Of a stretch of 64,000 nt of DNA, positions 31,308 to 40,476 are shown piece after piece. Under the pieces are notes generated by a model, which saw only the letters and a list, made by a program, of their open reading frames with translations, searched no databases and was not told where the DNA came from. Every line of letters starts with the position of its first letter. The stretch's first letter is position 1. Source of the DNA: Candidatus Kuenenia stuttgartensis (lineage in GTDB: Bacteria > Planctomycetota > Planctomycetia > Planctomycetales > Planctomycetaceae); NCBI GenBank assembly GCA_945906725.1, contig CAMDRI010000002.1, positions 1 to 64,000 on the forward strand, written 5' to 3'. A program made the position numbers and the translations under genes.

Positions 31308-32939
31308 GTGCATAAGCTCGACGAAGCCCTGACAAAGTTGGTCGCCGAAGGTCGCAAACGCGGCTGCCTCACCTACACGCAAATCAACGCCTACCTTCCG
31401 GACGAAGCGGTCAATCCAGAAAAACTGGACGACCTGTTGATGCTGCTGGAGGAACACGGCTTGGACATCGTGCAGGACGACTATGTGCCGCCGATGACTC
31501 CAGCCGAGGTCAAGAAGCTCAAGCCGAAGATCAAAGAGGAAATTCGGGACCGCAAAGTCGATGATCCCGTCCGCATGTACTTGTCACAAATGGGTGAGAT
31601 CCCGCTGCTGACGCGGCATCAGGAAATCTCGCTGGCCAAGCAGATCGAAATCACGCGACGTCGATTCCGCCGAACTTTGCTGGACACAGAATTTGCGCTT
31701 GTGACGGCAATCGAGATTCTCACCAAGGTCAGCAAAAGCGAGATGCCATTCGATCGCACGATCAAGGTGTCGATGACCGAAGGTCTGGAGAAGAACCAAA
31801 TCCTCGGCCGCATGCCGTTCAATTTGCGAACTATCGAAGTGCTCCGCAAGCAATACCTCGTCGACGCTCAGAAGTGGCTGGCCCTCGACGCGATGTCCGA
31901 CAAACGGAAAGAAGCGGAGCGGACAATGACGGCCCGCCGTCGCAAGATTGTCACGCTCGTCGAGGAACTGTCGGTACGCACACAACGCCTGCAACCAGCT
32001 CTGAAAAAGCTGGAACAGATCTCGTCGCGGATGAGCCAACTCGAAAAGTACCTGCGCGACCCGCGCATGAAGAACTTGAAGGACGACCGCGCCAACTTGC
32101 AAAAGGAACTCAACGACCTGATGCAATTGACGCTCGAAACGCCGACGACGTTGCGAACGAAGCTGAAACTCATCGCCAACCGCTACGGCGAGTACGAGCA
32201 AGCCATGCGTGACCTGTCCGGCGGTAACTTACGGCTAGTTGTCAGCATTGCCAAGAAGTACCGCAACCGTGGACTGTCGTTCCTGGACCTGATCCAGGAG
32301 GGAAACACTGGCCTGATGCGAGCCGTCGACAAATACGAGTACCGACGCGGCTACAAGTTTTCGACCTACGCAACCTGGTGGATACGGCAGGCAATTACTC
32401 GAGCGATCGCTGACCAGGCCCGCACGATCCGTATTCCAGTCCACATGATCGAGACGATGTCCAAACTGCGACGTGTCAACAAGCGGTTGCTCCAGGAGAA
32501 CGGCTACGAGCCGACCATCGAAGAAACCGCCGACGCCGCCGGTGTCAGTTTGGAAGAAGCTCGCCGCGTGATGAAGATTTCGCGGCACCCAATCAGCCTC
32601 GATCGTCCCGTCGGCGAAAGTGAAGACAGTTTCTTCGGCGAGTTCATCGAGGATCAAAGCACCGACAGTCCGGTCAACACGGCAGCGTCCGAGATGCTCA
32701 AGGACAAGATCGACAACGTCTTGAAGACGCTGACGTATCGCGAACGCGAGATCATCAAGCTGCGTTACGGCTTGGGAGACGGCTACACCTACACACTCGA
32801 AGAGGTCGGTCGCATCTTCAAAGTGACTCGCGAGCGTGTCCGACAGATCGAAGCCAAGGCCGTCCGCAAACTGCAACATCCGGTTCGCAGCAAACAGCTC
32901 AATGGATTCCTCGAGGGCCTGATGCCGGCAATGTCGTGA
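31308..32939 (+). CDS. rpoD: Primary RNA polymerase sigma factor RpoD
   Basis: The GTG at 31308, with GAAGGA 7 nt upstream, is chosen over a frame beginning in the upstream palindrome. The 543-residue product has region 1.1-like [21 protein letters not shown], region 1.2 ([21 protein letters not shown]), a long charged non-conserved region, region 2 with [17 protein letters not shown] and [17 protein letters not shown] (-10 recognition and melting), region 3, and region 4 with [21 protein letters not shown] (-35 recognition helix-turn-helix). It is the housekeeping sigma factor. It lies downstream of dnaG in the same operon, though no rpsU is present. Confidence 0.96.
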   Translation: MHKLDEALTKLVAEGRKRGCLTYTQINAYLPDEAVNPEKLDDLLMLLEEHGLDIVQDDYVPPMTPAEVKKLKPKIKEEIRDRKVDDPVRMYLSQMGEIPLLTRHQEISLAKQIEITRRRFRRTLLDTEFALVTAIEILTKVSKSEMPFDRTIKVSMTEGLEKNQILGRMPFNLRTIEVLRKQYLVDAQKWLALDAMSDKRKEAERTMTARRRKIVTLVEELSVRTQRLQPALKKLEQISSRMSQLEKYLRDPRMKNLKDDRANLQKELNDLMQLTLETPTTLRTKLKLIANRYGEYEQAMRDLSGGNLRLVVSIAKKYRNRGLSFLDLIQEGNTGLMRAVDKYEYRRGYKFSTYATWWIRQAITRAIADQARTIRIPVHMIETMSKLRRVNKRLLQENGYEPTIEETADAAGVSLEEARRVMKISRHPISLDRPVGESEDSFFGEFIEDQSTDSPVNTAASEMLKDKIDNVLKTLTYREREIIKLRYGLGDGYTYTLEEVGRIFKVTRERVRQIEAKAVRKLQHPVRSKQLNGFLEGLMPAMS

Positions 32940-32945
32940 TCGATC

Positions 32946-32996
32946 GTAGGACGGGCACTCTTGCCCGTCCGGGTCGGGCAAGAATGCCCAACCTAC
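32946..32996. repeat. Palindromic element (GTAGGACGGGCACTC family)
   Basis: The left arm 32946-32968 (GTAGGACGGGCACTCTTGCC...) pairs with 32973-32996 with a few mismatches. It lies between the convergent stop codons of rpoD and the Ldh2-type gene. A close copy with a 22-nt arm is inserted in frame in the PSCyt1 gene at 62450-62512. Confidence 0.88.
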
Positions 32997-33000
32997 AAAA

Positions 33001-34080
33001 CTATTCCCACGCGACTCCCGTTTGTTTCGCAACGAATCGCAGGTCTTCAACCACGGCGGGAACGAGTGGGATTCCCGTCACACGCCGTTCGACTTCGGCG
33101 AAGCGTTCGGGATCGCCGGGGATCAACGGCCCGTTCTTACCCGGCGCAGGGCGAGTCGCTCGGAACGTGCGAATCCAGTCATCGATCTGACGTTTGAATT
33201 CGAGCGGATCGATGAAGGCGTCGATCCGCATCGCTCCAAAAAAGTGACCGATCCCCTGCCCCACTCGGCGCGGCGGCTCGGCATGATCGAGCGTGAATGG
33301 CGGAGTGAACGGCCCCCAATTGGCACCGCTCAGCGGGCCACACAACAGATCGACCATCGCTCCCAGGCAATAGCCTTTGTGGCCACCGTGTTCGCGATCG
33401 GCTCCCAGAGGCAGCATCGCTCCGCCATCGACCATTGCTTGCGGGTTCGTGGTCGGATTGCCGTCGCAGTCGATGGCCCAGCCATCGGGGATCGGCTTAT
33501 CAGTCCGAATCGCCATCTCGACTTTTCCGAAGGCGGCGGCCGGCGTCGCCATGTCAATCACAACCGGAGGCTCTTCCAATCCAGGAAATGCGATCGCCAA
33601 CGGATTCGTACCGAGCATCTTCTCGGCTCCCCATAACGGCGCAACGATCTTCGTCGTGTTCGTCATCGCCCAGCCGATCATGTCGCGCTTCAATGCTTCG
33701 AGAACATACCAGCCGGCGATGCCGAAATGGTTCGTGTGTCGCGCCGCGACCCAGCCGGTGCCGACGCGATCGGCCTTGTCCATCGCGATCGCATTCGCCT
33801 GCGGCCCAACAACCAGTCCGAGACCGTTGTCACCGTCGACAGTTGCCGTGCTGTGGGACTCGCGCACGATCGTGATGTTCGGCCGGGGATTGATCCGCCC
33901 GATCGACAACATGCTGACGTACGACCTCAACCGCGCAATGCCATGCGAGTCGATACCACGCAAGTCGCTGAGCACCAGAATGTCCGCCGCCTGATTCGCG
34001 TCTGCGTGCGGCACGCCAAAATGCTGAAACACTCGTGACGCGAATTCGTGCAAACGATCGGACGCGAACAAGTCGGGCAT
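33001..34080 (-). CDS. Ldh2/malate-lactate dehydrogenase-family oxidoreductase
   Basis: From the ATG at 34080 the product has 359 residues. The frame extending to 34254 is rejected because it runs through a palindrome and pepA. The family blocks are DLRGIDSHGIARL, VDGDNGLGLVVGPQAN, RHTNHFGIAGWYVLEAL, TNTTKIVAPLWG and LGTNPLAIAFPG, with the catalytic His in DSHG and the nucleotide-binding region GHKGYCLGAMVDLLCG. These NAD(P)-dependent enzymes reduce 2-oxoacids (malate, lactate, ureidoglycolate or 2,3-diketogulonate in different members). The substrate cannot be read here. It is 34 nt downstream of pepA on the same strand. Confidence 0.87.
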   Translation of the reverse strand: MPDLFASDRLHEFASRVFQHFGVPHADANQAADILVLSDLRGIDSHGIARLRSYVSMLSIGRINPRPNITIVRESHSTATVDGDNGLGLVVGPQANAIAMDKADRVGTGWVAARHTNHFGIAGWYVLEALKRDMIGWAMTNTTKIVAPLWGAEKMLGTNPLAIAFPGLEEPPVVIDMATPAAAFGKVEMAIRTDKPIPDGWAIDCDGNPTTNPQAMVDGGAMLPLGADREHGGHKGYCLGAMVDLLCGPLSGANWGPFTPPFTLDHAEPPRRVGQGIGHFFGAMRIDAFIDPLEFKRQIDDWIRTFRATRPAPGKNGPLIPGDPERFAEVERRVTGIPLVPAVVEDLRFVAKQTGVAWE

Positions 34081-34095
34081 ACGCTGTTCCTGAAA

Positions 34096-34114
34096 GCCGG
34101 TTTGGAAAACCGGC
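34096..34114. repeat. Short palindrome GCCGGTTT/AAACCGGC
   Basis: GCCGGTTT (34096-34103) and AAACCGGC (34107-34114) are exact reverse complements with a 3-nt loop. It abuts the pepA stop codon at 34115 and lies 15 nt before the next gene's start. It is short enough to be a simple hairpin in the messenger. Confidence 0.7.
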
Positions 34115-35605
34115 CTACGATTGTCCCTTCTCGGCGACTTCGACGAGCGTGCGAACGAGGCAGCCGGTTGCGCCTCCTTCGCGATGTCCTTTGCTGGACG
34201 AGGCGAACGCGGGGCCGGCGATGTCGAGGTGGACCCACGGTTTGCCGCCGACAAATTTTTCGAGGAACTTCGCGGCGGTGATCGCTCCGCCCCAGCGGCC
34301 GCCGATGTTTTTGCAATCGGCGACCTCGCTTTTCAGGAGTTCGTTGTACGAGTCGAACATCGGCAATTGCCACAAGTCTTCGCCTTGCGACTTCGCGGCG
34401 GCGAGCAGTTGGTCGCACCAACCTTGATTGTTCGTGAAGGCTCCCGACACGTCCTCACCGAGCGCAACGACGCAGGCTCCGGTCAGCGTGGCCAGATCGA
34501 TCAACCGATCCGCTCCGTGATCGACGGCGTAGCTGAGCACGTCATTGATGACGAGTCGGCCTTCGGCATCGGTGTTGTGAACTTCGATCGTCACGCCGTT
34601 GCGGGCGGTCAGAATATCGCCGAGCTTGTACGCCTTTCCGCCGAGCATGTTCTCGACGAGTCCGCAGTACCCGATGACGTTCACCGGCAGCTTGAGCCGA
34701 GCGATCGCCGTCATAGCGCCCAGCACCGTCGCGGCTCCGGCCATGTCACACTTCATTGTCAACATTCCGTCGGTCGGTTTGATCGACAGACCGCCGCTGT
34801 CGAACGTAACTCCCTTGCCGACCAGAGCCAACGTCGGCGCGTTCGGTTCACCGCCGCGATGCTCCAGGACGACCATGCGTGCGGGACGGTCGCTGCCTTT
34901 CGCGACGGCCAACAGCGAGCCGAAGCGTTCGGCTTCGAGTCGATGCTCGTCGAAGACGTGACACATCAAGCCACACGGAATCGCCTCTTGCAGAGCACGA
35001 GCGGCGAAGGTCTCCGGATAGATTTCGTGCGGCGGTCGATTCACCAATTCGCGCGCCAAATTGATAGCGTCGCCCAAAATGCGACCTCGCGCACTGGCCG
35101 ACGAGGCGGTGCCGACATCGCTGCTCGGCGGCAGCACGATCTGCGCTGTTGCGAACGGGAACCGAGAATGCTCGGCCTTGAACAAGTCCTGTCCCTGCGA
35201 GCCGACAATCAACGCGGTGGCCAACACTTCGACGGCTCGGTCACGAGGCAGCAAGCCGAGTTGTTCGGGAACACAGACAGCGATTCGGAGATCTTTCTTG
35301 GACGACACCTGTCGTACGGCGGTCATCGCCGCCTTGTCCCAGCGCGCGACCGACAGTTCGCTCGGAGAGCCCAGCCCGACCAGCAGCAGACGGCGCGATT
35401 TCAGCGAGGGCGTGTCGGGAACCGTCAGCAACTCCGCCAACTTCCCGGTGAGATCACCCGCTTCACGCAACCGGCTAAGTTGTTCCTGTAACGCATCGTC
35501 CAGCGCTACCAGTTCATTGGACCACTCGCCCCCTTCGGGAACTCCGACGATCAGCCAGTCCACATCAACGTCTCGCGCCGCCGCGCTGACAACTCGTAAA
35601 TCCAT
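34115..35605 (-). CDS. pepA: Leucyl aminopeptidase (M17 family)
   Basis: The ATG at 35605, with GAGGAG about 7 nt upstream, gives a 496-residue protein. I prefer it to Met at 35623. The M17 signatures are all visible: LVGKGVTFDSGGLSIKP, MKCDMAGAATVLGAM with the metal and catalytic Lys/Asp, and NTDAEGRLVINDVL with the two-zinc ligands Asp and Glu and the catalytic Arg. The C-terminal portion (WGGAITAAKFLEKFV, WVHLDIAGPAF) matches the family end. PepA releases N-terminal amino acids in cytosolic peptide turnover and in some bacteria binds DNA. It is followed by an Ldh2-type gene in a likely operon. Confidence 0.95.
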   Translation of the reverse strand: MDLRVVSAAARDVDVDWLIVGVPEGGEWSNELVALDDALQEQLSRLREAGDLTGKLAELLTVPDTPSLKSRRLLLVGLGSPSELSVARWDKAAMTAVRQVSSKKDLRIAVCVPEQLGLLPRDRAVEVLATALIVGSQGQDLFKAEHSRFPFATAQIVLPPSSDVGTASSASARGRILGDAINLARELVNRPPHEIYPETFAARALQEAIPCGLMCHVFDEHRLEAERFGSLLAVAKGSDRPARMVVLEHRGGEPNAPTLALVGKGVTFDSGGLSIKPTDGMLTMKCDMAGAATVLGAMTAIARLKLPVNVIGYCGLVENMLGGKAYKLGDILTARNGVTIEVHNTDAEGRLVINDVLSYAVDHGADRLIDLATLTGACVVALGEDVSGAFTNNQGWCDQLLAAAKSQGEDLWQLPMFDSYNELLKSEVADCKNIGGRWGGAITAAKFLEKFVGGKPWVHLDIAGPAFASSSKGHREGGATGCLVRTLVEVAEKGQS

Positions 35606-35725
35606 GATGACTCCTCGACGCACTCGAACGCCAATCGCAGAACATTGCCGACGATCGTTGGCCCACGACAGTAGCCTGGCGCGTGGAGCAAGTCATTTCA
35701 AGCAAGGCAACACGGCCACCGTCAC

Positions 35726-36574
35726 TCAACGCATGCCGGCGGGAACAATTTCCGTGACTTCGTAGACCGGCTTGCCCAAACGGTCGCGTTGATTCGGATC
35801 AAACTGTCCTTCAACGCTCACGGCTTGGCCGCTGCGGAGCGTCTTGAAATGCTGAGGATTCTTGAGCGTGACCTCGCCGCCGAATTGATCGTTATCGTCG
35901 GGAGACTGGCTGTAAGTCAGATGCCAGACTTTGTATTTGGAGTCGAATTCGATGACTCCTTGCAGCCACGAGTAACCCTCGGAGTCGTATCCGAATTTGT
36001 CCGCGGTTGCACTCACAGGTGTGACAGCGTTCGCGCGAACTCGCGTTCGAAACTCCGCAGAACTGACGTTCGATCGAGGCAACTGCGGTTCGTCATCTAC
36101 GATGAGCGTCATGTCTGGATCCGCCAATTCCGGGTCCAATGAGTTAGGAGCGTTTGCGAACTCTTCGTCGACTAACGGCCTTGGACGAGAACGTTGGCTG
36201 ATCTTCACGCCTGTTCGTTCGAGCTTCGCATCATCGTTCAGCCCAAATGGCTCAGTGGACCCGGATGGCTGAGCATTGCCAGGATCAGTCGGCTCAGGCA
36301 CCGATTTTCCGGCCGCCGGTTCGTGATCCCCTTCAAACGTTGTCGGAGCGGAATTGCGAACCGGATTCGGAGCGGTCAACGTGTTCGCACCGGTTGGACT
36401 TGCCGGAATCCAAACCGCCCCTGGCGGAACTTGAGCGGTCCCGTAGGGCTGCGGTGCCATCGCCGTATTCGGCGGAGCAAAAGTCCCCGGATGACCGTAC
36501 GGGCCGTAGCTGAAACAACCCGTCGCGAACAAACACACCATCCCCAACAGCCCCAACTGGCGATCCTTGCCCAT
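35726..36574 (-). CDS. Unknown lipoprotein
   Basis: The ATG at 36574, with GAGGGG about 5 nt upstream, gives a 282-residue protein. MGKDRQLGLLGMVCLFATGC is a lipoprotein signal with the lipobox Cys at residue 20. After it comes a Pro- and Ala-rich disordered stretch (GTFAPPNTAMAPQPYGTAQVPP), an acidic middle section, and a folded C-terminal part (YSWLQGVIEFDSKYKVWHLTY, VSVEGQFDPNQRDRLGKPVYEV). The C-terminal half resembles planctomycete domains of about 90 residues with no assigned function. The mfnB gene lies divergently upstream. I cannot assign a role. Confidence 0.7.
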   Translation of the reverse strand: MGKDRQLGLLGMVCLFATGCFSYGPYGHPGTFAPPNTAMAPQPYGTAQVPPGAVWIPASPTGANTLTAPNPVRNSAPTTFEGDHEPAAGKSVPEPTDPGNAQPSGSTEPFGLNDDAKLERTGVKISQRSRPRPLVDEEFANAPNSLDPELADPDMTLIVDDEPQLPRSNVSSAEFRTRVRANAVTPVSATADKFGYDSEGYSWLQGVIEFDSKYKVWHLTYSQSPDDNDQFGGEVTLKNPQHFKTLRSGQAVSVEGQFDPNQRDRLGKPVYEVTEIVPAGMR

Positions 36575-36773
36575 AATTTCCCCTCTCCCTGGGAAGTAGT
36601 TGGGGGAGTGGTAGGTCTTTCGATGCGATCGTGTCCAGAGCGATTTTTGACGTTGGGTCGGCAAAAGGATTGAAGTCCGATCGCCTCAACCTTTGGTCGA
36701 GCAATTGCGGTGGTTGTCGCAGAGCCATACGATTTAGTTGGTCAAACAACTCTGGAAAGCGAAGCACGACACG

Positions 36774-37547
36774 ATGACGAAGGATACCCCAGTCGCGGCA
36801 GGCGACACTCCCTGGCTGCTGGTGAGTGTCCGCGATGTGAAGGAAGCTGAAGCCGCCTTGGCAGGTGGATGCGACATCCTGGACTTGAAAGAGCCGAAGA
36901 ACGGACCGCTCGGCATGGTTTCGGTGGCTGTGATCGGCAAAGTCGTGACGGCGATTCGCAAGAAATCCAAGACATTGCCAATCAGTGTTGCCGTAGGCGA
37001 ACTCTCGGATTGGGACAACCTCAAGAAAATCCCCAAGCTCCCGCCGGGCACGACTTATGTGAAAGTGGGAACAGCGAAAGTCGGCAAAGATCCGAATTGG
37101 CCCGACCGCTGGAAAGAAGTCCGCAAACAATTTGAGACGAATGCGAAATCGAAGTTTTTCTGGGTGGCAGTGGCTTATGCGGATTGGCGTGCAGCGGGTG
37201 CTCCGTCACCGACCGCGATCGTCGATGCCGTGCTGGAAGAGTCACTCTCGAAAAGCGGTGGTTGCGTCGGCGTGCTGTTCGATACCTGGGCGAAGCAAGG
37301 CCGCAGCCTGTGGGAATGGATCAGCCGAGCGGACCTCAAACGACACGCGGACGCACTGCATCAGGGTGGCCGATTGGTCGCGCTCGCGGGGGGGTTGGGC
37401 TGCGACAAGCTCTCTGGTCTACACTCGTTGGAGCCGGACATCGTCGGGATTCGTTCGGCCGCCTGCAAAGATGGATTGCGCAACGGAATCGTCACGAAAG
37501 ACGCGGTCAGTGCGTTTCGCACTTGCCTGAAGGCGTCGCGAAAGTAG
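36774..37547 (+). CDS. mfnB: (5-formylfuran-3-yl)methyl phosphate synthase
   Basis: This 257-residue protein matches MfnB (DUF556), a TIM-barrel enzyme that condenses two glyceraldehyde 3-phosphates to the furan precursor of methanofuran. LLVSVRDVKEAEAALAGGCDILDLKEPKNG carries the Schiff-base Lys39 (split: VRDVKEAEAALAGGCDI and LDLKEPKNG), and the rest follows the family: LPISVAVGEL, TYVKVGTAKV, GVLFDTWAKQGRSLWEW and LVALAGGLGCDKL. Planctomycetes use the methanofuran/tetrahydromethanopterin one-carbon route, so its presence is expected. No other gene of the route is next to it. The start could also be the ATG at 36738; neither has a strong ribosome site. Confidence 0.85.
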   Translation: MTKDTPVAAGDTPWLLVSVRDVKEAEAALAGGCDILDLKEPKNGPLGMVSVAVIGKVVTAIRKKSKTLPISVAVGELSDWDNLKKIPKLPPGTTYVKVGTAKVGKDPNWPDRWKEVRKQFETNAKSKFFWVAVAYADWRAAGAPSPTAIVDAVLEESLSKSGGCVGVLFDTWAKQGRSLWEWISRADLKRHADALHQGGRLVALAGGLGCDKLSGLHSLEPDIVGIRSAACKDGLRNGIVTKDAVSAFRTCLKASRK

Positions 37548-37623
37548 GTCAAGTTTTACAGTCTGACTCGAGCGGCAATTGGCGCCGAGCTTCAATCGAG
37601 TCAGCCTGGAAAGGATGACCTAC
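37544..37623. repeat. Palindromic element over the mfnB stop codon
   Basis: Arms of 28 nt at 37544-37571 (ending CTGACTCGA) and 37596-37623 (ending GATGACCTAC) pair with about 5 mismatches. The element includes the mfnB TAG codon and ends 2 nt before the stop codon of the convergent ferredoxin gene, so it could end or protect both transcripts. It is related to the element at 31174-31260. Confidence 0.82.
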
Positions 37624-37624
37624 T

Positions 37625-37984
37625 TCAGCCCCAGAAGCGTTCGCCGTGCCAGTTGCCACTCGGTGTGGTTTCGACTTCGATGTCGCCGTTTACTCGGCAC
37701 TGGCAGGAGAGCCGCAGTTTCTTCTCGTTGCCAATTCGCCAGAAGAACAGCAGCGGACCAGCCAGAATGCGGAAGCGTTCCCACAAGCCAGGCTTGCTGA
37801 CATTCTCTTCGCCTTTGGTGATCAGCACTTTGCAACTGCCGCAGTGGCCAAAGCCCATGCAGTTGAAAATCTTGTGCGGACCCCAATACAGCGGCACGCC
37901 GTTTTCGAGTGCGACCTTTCGCAAGTTGCTGCCCGGCTCGACGTCGATGCTCTTCTTCTCGTTGACGAATGTGATCTTGGCCAT
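37625..37984 (-). CDS. 2Fe-2S ferredoxin
   Basis: This 119-residue protein is a plant-type [2Fe-2S] ferredoxin, an electron carrier. The N-terminal strand is MAKITFVNEKKSIDVEPGSN. The cluster ligands appear as Cys42-x5-Cys48-x2-Cys51 in NCMGFGHCGSC and a fourth in LSCQCRV near residues 94-96. An insert containing a hydrophobic run (ILAGPLLFFWRI) separates the third and fourth ligands, longer than in simple ferredoxins and perhaps membrane-associated. The partner oxidoreductase is unknown. It converges with mfnB, but co-function is not implied. Confidence 0.86.
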   Translation of the reverse strand: MAKITFVNEKKSIDVEPGSNLRKVALENGVPLYWGPHKIFNCMGFGHCGSCKVLITKGEENVSKPGLWERFRILAGPLLFFWRIGNEKKLRLSCQCRVNGDIEVETTPSGNWHGERFWG

Positions 37985-38121
37985 GATGTGTTGCGGTTGA
38001 GTTCCTTGATGGTCGGCAATGACCGAGGATGATAGGAGTCGCCGCCGTTGGTGGCAAATGGCCGGCGTGATGGTATCGTCAAGGAAAATCGAAATTCGAA
38101 ACCCGATTTCCGAAAGGGCAC

Positions 38122-39363
38122 ATGATGACCGACCGACGCGAGTTTTTGGAATCCGTGGGAGCCACAGCCGCAGGAGTGCTCGCGGCCGGCTACACCGCGA
38201 CCGCGAAGGGCTTCGCTGCTAACGAGACGATCAACGTCGGCTGCATCGGGACCGGTGGCCGATGTCGACGCCTGATGGAATCTCTGCGGACAATTCCTGG
38301 GGTGAAGATTGTCGCCTTGTGCGACGTGTGGGATGCGGCACTCGAAGCGGGCAAGAAGCTGGCGGAGCCGGATGCCTTCGTGACGAAAGATCATCGCGCG
38401 TTGCTCGACCGAAAAGAGATCGATGCGGTGCTGATCGGCTCGCCGGATCACTGGCATGTGCCGCTGACGATTGACTCTTGCGCCGCGGGCAAGGATGTGT
38501 ACGTCGAGAAACCGCTGACGCACGAACTGTCCGAAGGAAACGCCGTCATCGCTGCTCAGAACATGCATCGCCGCATCGTGCAGGTGGGGACGCAGCAGCG
38601 GTCGATGCCGCACATTCAGAAGGCTAACGAGGTCATCAAATCCGGCCAGCTCGGCGAAATTGTGAAAGTGCATCTCACCTGGAATCGCAACTCGCCGCGA
38701 GCAACACGGCCCAATGATTCCATCGACCCAAAGAGTGTCGATTGGAAACGATTTCTCGGCACGGCGAAGAAGCAGCCCTTCGATGAGTACCGCATGCGGC
38801 AATGGCGTTGGTTCTGGGACTTCGGCGGCGGCATCTTCACCGACTTGATGGTGCATTGGATCGACGTCGTGCATTGGATTCTGGATCTCGACCATCCGCA
38901 GACCGCGGCCAGCGTCGGCGATTGGTTCATGGCTCCCGGTTTGTGGGAGACTCCGGACACCGTGCAGACGCTGCTGCGGTACTCACGCAAAGGCAATCGT
39001 GTCTTGCAGGTGTATTTCGAGGGAACGTTCAGCAACGCTCGCAACGGCTCGATGGTCGAGTTCATGGGAACCGAGGGGACGCTGTACATCGACCGCGGCG
39101 GCTACGTGATTACGCCGGATCGGAACAAGAAGCTCAAGCCCAGCGAATTGATCCTCGGCGAGGGTCCGCGCGGAGCCGACTTCTACAACTTGCCCGACGG
39201 CGAGACGCTGCATCTTGCAAATTGGATCAAGTGCATTCGCAGTCGTGAACGACCGAACGCTCCCGCCGAAGCCGGAGTCAGTTCGGCGTCTGCCGCACAC
39301 ATGGCGAACCATGCACTGCGCACCGAAGCGCTGACGAAGTGGGATAAAACTGCTGGCAACTAG
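38122..39363 (+). CDS. Gfo/Idh/MocA-family oxidoreductase, Tat-exported
   Basis: This 413-residue protein begins MMTDRREFLESVGATAAGVLAA, a Tat signal, with GAAAGGGCAC before the ATG. A Rossmann domain follows (INVGCIGTGGRCRRLMESL, ALCDVWDAALEAG), then AVLIGSPDHWHVPLTIDS and KDVYVEKPLTHELSEG, where the EKP Lys is the usual catalytic residue. The C-terminal substrate domain has WRWFWDFGGGIFTDLMVHWIDVVHW. It resembles the oxidoreductase at 8134 in organisation. The neighbouring D-2-hydroxyacid dehydrogenase starts 16 nt downstream and is likely co-transcribed. The substrate, probably a sugar derivative, is not defined. Confidence 0.88.
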   Translation: MMTDRREFLESVGATAAGVLAAGYTATAKGFAANETINVGCIGTGGRCRRLMESLRTIPGVKIVALCDVWDAALEAGKKLAEPDAFVTKDHRALLDRKEIDAVLIGSPDHWHVPLTIDSCAAGKDVYVEKPLTHELSEGNAVIAAQNMHRRIVQVGTQQRSMPHIQKANEVIKSGQLGEIVKVHLTWNRNSPRATRPNDSIDPKSVDWKRFLGTAKKQPFDEYRMRQWRWFWDFGGGIFTDLMVHWIDVVHWILDLDHPQTAASVGDWFMAPGLWETPDTVQTLLRYSRKGNRVLQVYFEGTFSNARNGSMVEFMGTEGTLYIDRGGYVITPDRNKKLKPSELILGEGPRGADFYNLPDGETLHLANWIKCIRSRERPNAPAEAGVSSASAAHMANHALRTEALTKWDKTAGN

Positions 39364-39379
39364 GCGGTGGGAGAATCCG

Positions 39380-40345
39380 ATGTCTTGGCGAGTACTGCTG
39401 ACCGACCGAGCATGGCCGGACGTTTCGATCGAGCAACGCGAATTGTCCACTGTCGGTGCCGAGCTGATCGAAGCGCCTGACGGATCGGAATCGACGCTGA
39501 CTCGGCTGGCTGTGGACGTCGATGCGATCATGACCTGCTGGGCACCCGTGACGGAAGCGGTCATTCGTGCGGCGGTCAAGTGCCGACACATCGCGCGGCT
39601 GGGGATTGGCTTGGACAACATCGCAGTTTCTGTCGCGACGGAGCGGCGGATTCGCGTGACGAACGTACCCGACTACTGCGTCGAGGAAGTGGCCGACCAT
39701 GCGATGGCGTTGCTGCTGGCATGTGCTCGCAAGGTGGCGTTTTTTCATCAGCGGACGAAAGCCGGCGAGTACCGTCTGCAAGCCGGAGAACCATTGCGGC
39801 GATTGCGCGGTTCCGTGTTGGGCATCGTCGGCCTGGGCCACATCGGACGAGCGGTCGCCGAGCGTGCTCGTGCGTTTGGCTTTGAGGTCGTCGCCTGGAC
39901 GCGATCCGGCAACGATCATGGCAGCGGCGTTCGTCTGGTCGGTCTGCCAGAGTTGCTGCGGCTCAGCGATTTCATTTCACTGCATGTGCCGCTGACGGCG
40001 GAAACGAGGCACTTGCTGAATCGGGAATCGCTGTCGTTGCTCAAGCCGACTGCGTTCGTCGTGAACACGTCGCGCGGTGGGCTGATCGACCACGCAGCTT
40101 TGTGGCAAACACTGCAAGCAGGACGAATTGCCGGAGCTGCGCTCGATGTCTTCGACCCGGAGCCGCCCGACCTTTCTGGGCCACTGTTTCGGGACGAACG
40201 AATCATCGTCACGCCGCACACAGCGTTCGTGTCCGTCGAGTCGTTACAGGAGTTACGTGTCCGATCCGCGCGGCAAGTCGCGGTGACGCTGACCGGCGGT
40301 CATCCTGAGAACGTGGTCAACCCGCGAGTTGACGACAATCGCTAG
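39380..40345 (+). CDS. D-2-hydroxyacid dehydrogenase family protein
   Basis: This 321-residue NAD-dependent enzyme is of the phosphoglycerate dehydrogenase-like type. The N-terminal catalytic part contains CRHIARLGIGLDNIAVSVA, the nucleotide-binding motif is LRGSVLGIVGLGHIGRAVAE, and the catalytic residues lie in VNTSRGGLIDHAAL (Arg) with the DPEPPDLSGPLFRDERII block (Glu) and TPHTAF (His). No ACT domain follows, so it is not a regulated serine-pathway enzyme on length alone. It starts 16 nt after the oxidoreductase gene. The two may process the same 2-oxo or 2-hydroxy acid. Confidence 0.88.
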   Translation: MSWRVLLTDRAWPDVSIEQRELSTVGAELIEAPDGSESTLTRLAVDVDAIMTCWAPVTEAVIRAAVKCRHIARLGIGLDNIAVSVATERRIRVTNVPDYCVEEVADHAMALLLACARKVAFFHQRTKAGEYRLQAGEPLRRLRGSVLGIVGLGHIGRAVAERARAFGFEVVAWTRSGNDHGSGVRLVGLPELLRLSDFISLHVPLTAETRHLLNRESLSLLKPTAFVVNTSRGGLIDHAALWQTLQAGRIAGAALDVFDPEPPDLSGPLFRDERIIVTPHTAFVSVESLQELRVRSARQVAVTLTGGHPENVVNPRVDDNR

Positions 40346-40476
40346 CACCGCCACGACTGGGCCGGCTTCGTGAGTCGTCGCGACCAACCGTGACCGTGCG
40401 CCGCTCATCTTTAACCTAGCTTTGCAGGTCGGATTGTTTCGCCCGGTCGCCGGTGACGGCGGCCAGCACCGACAGC

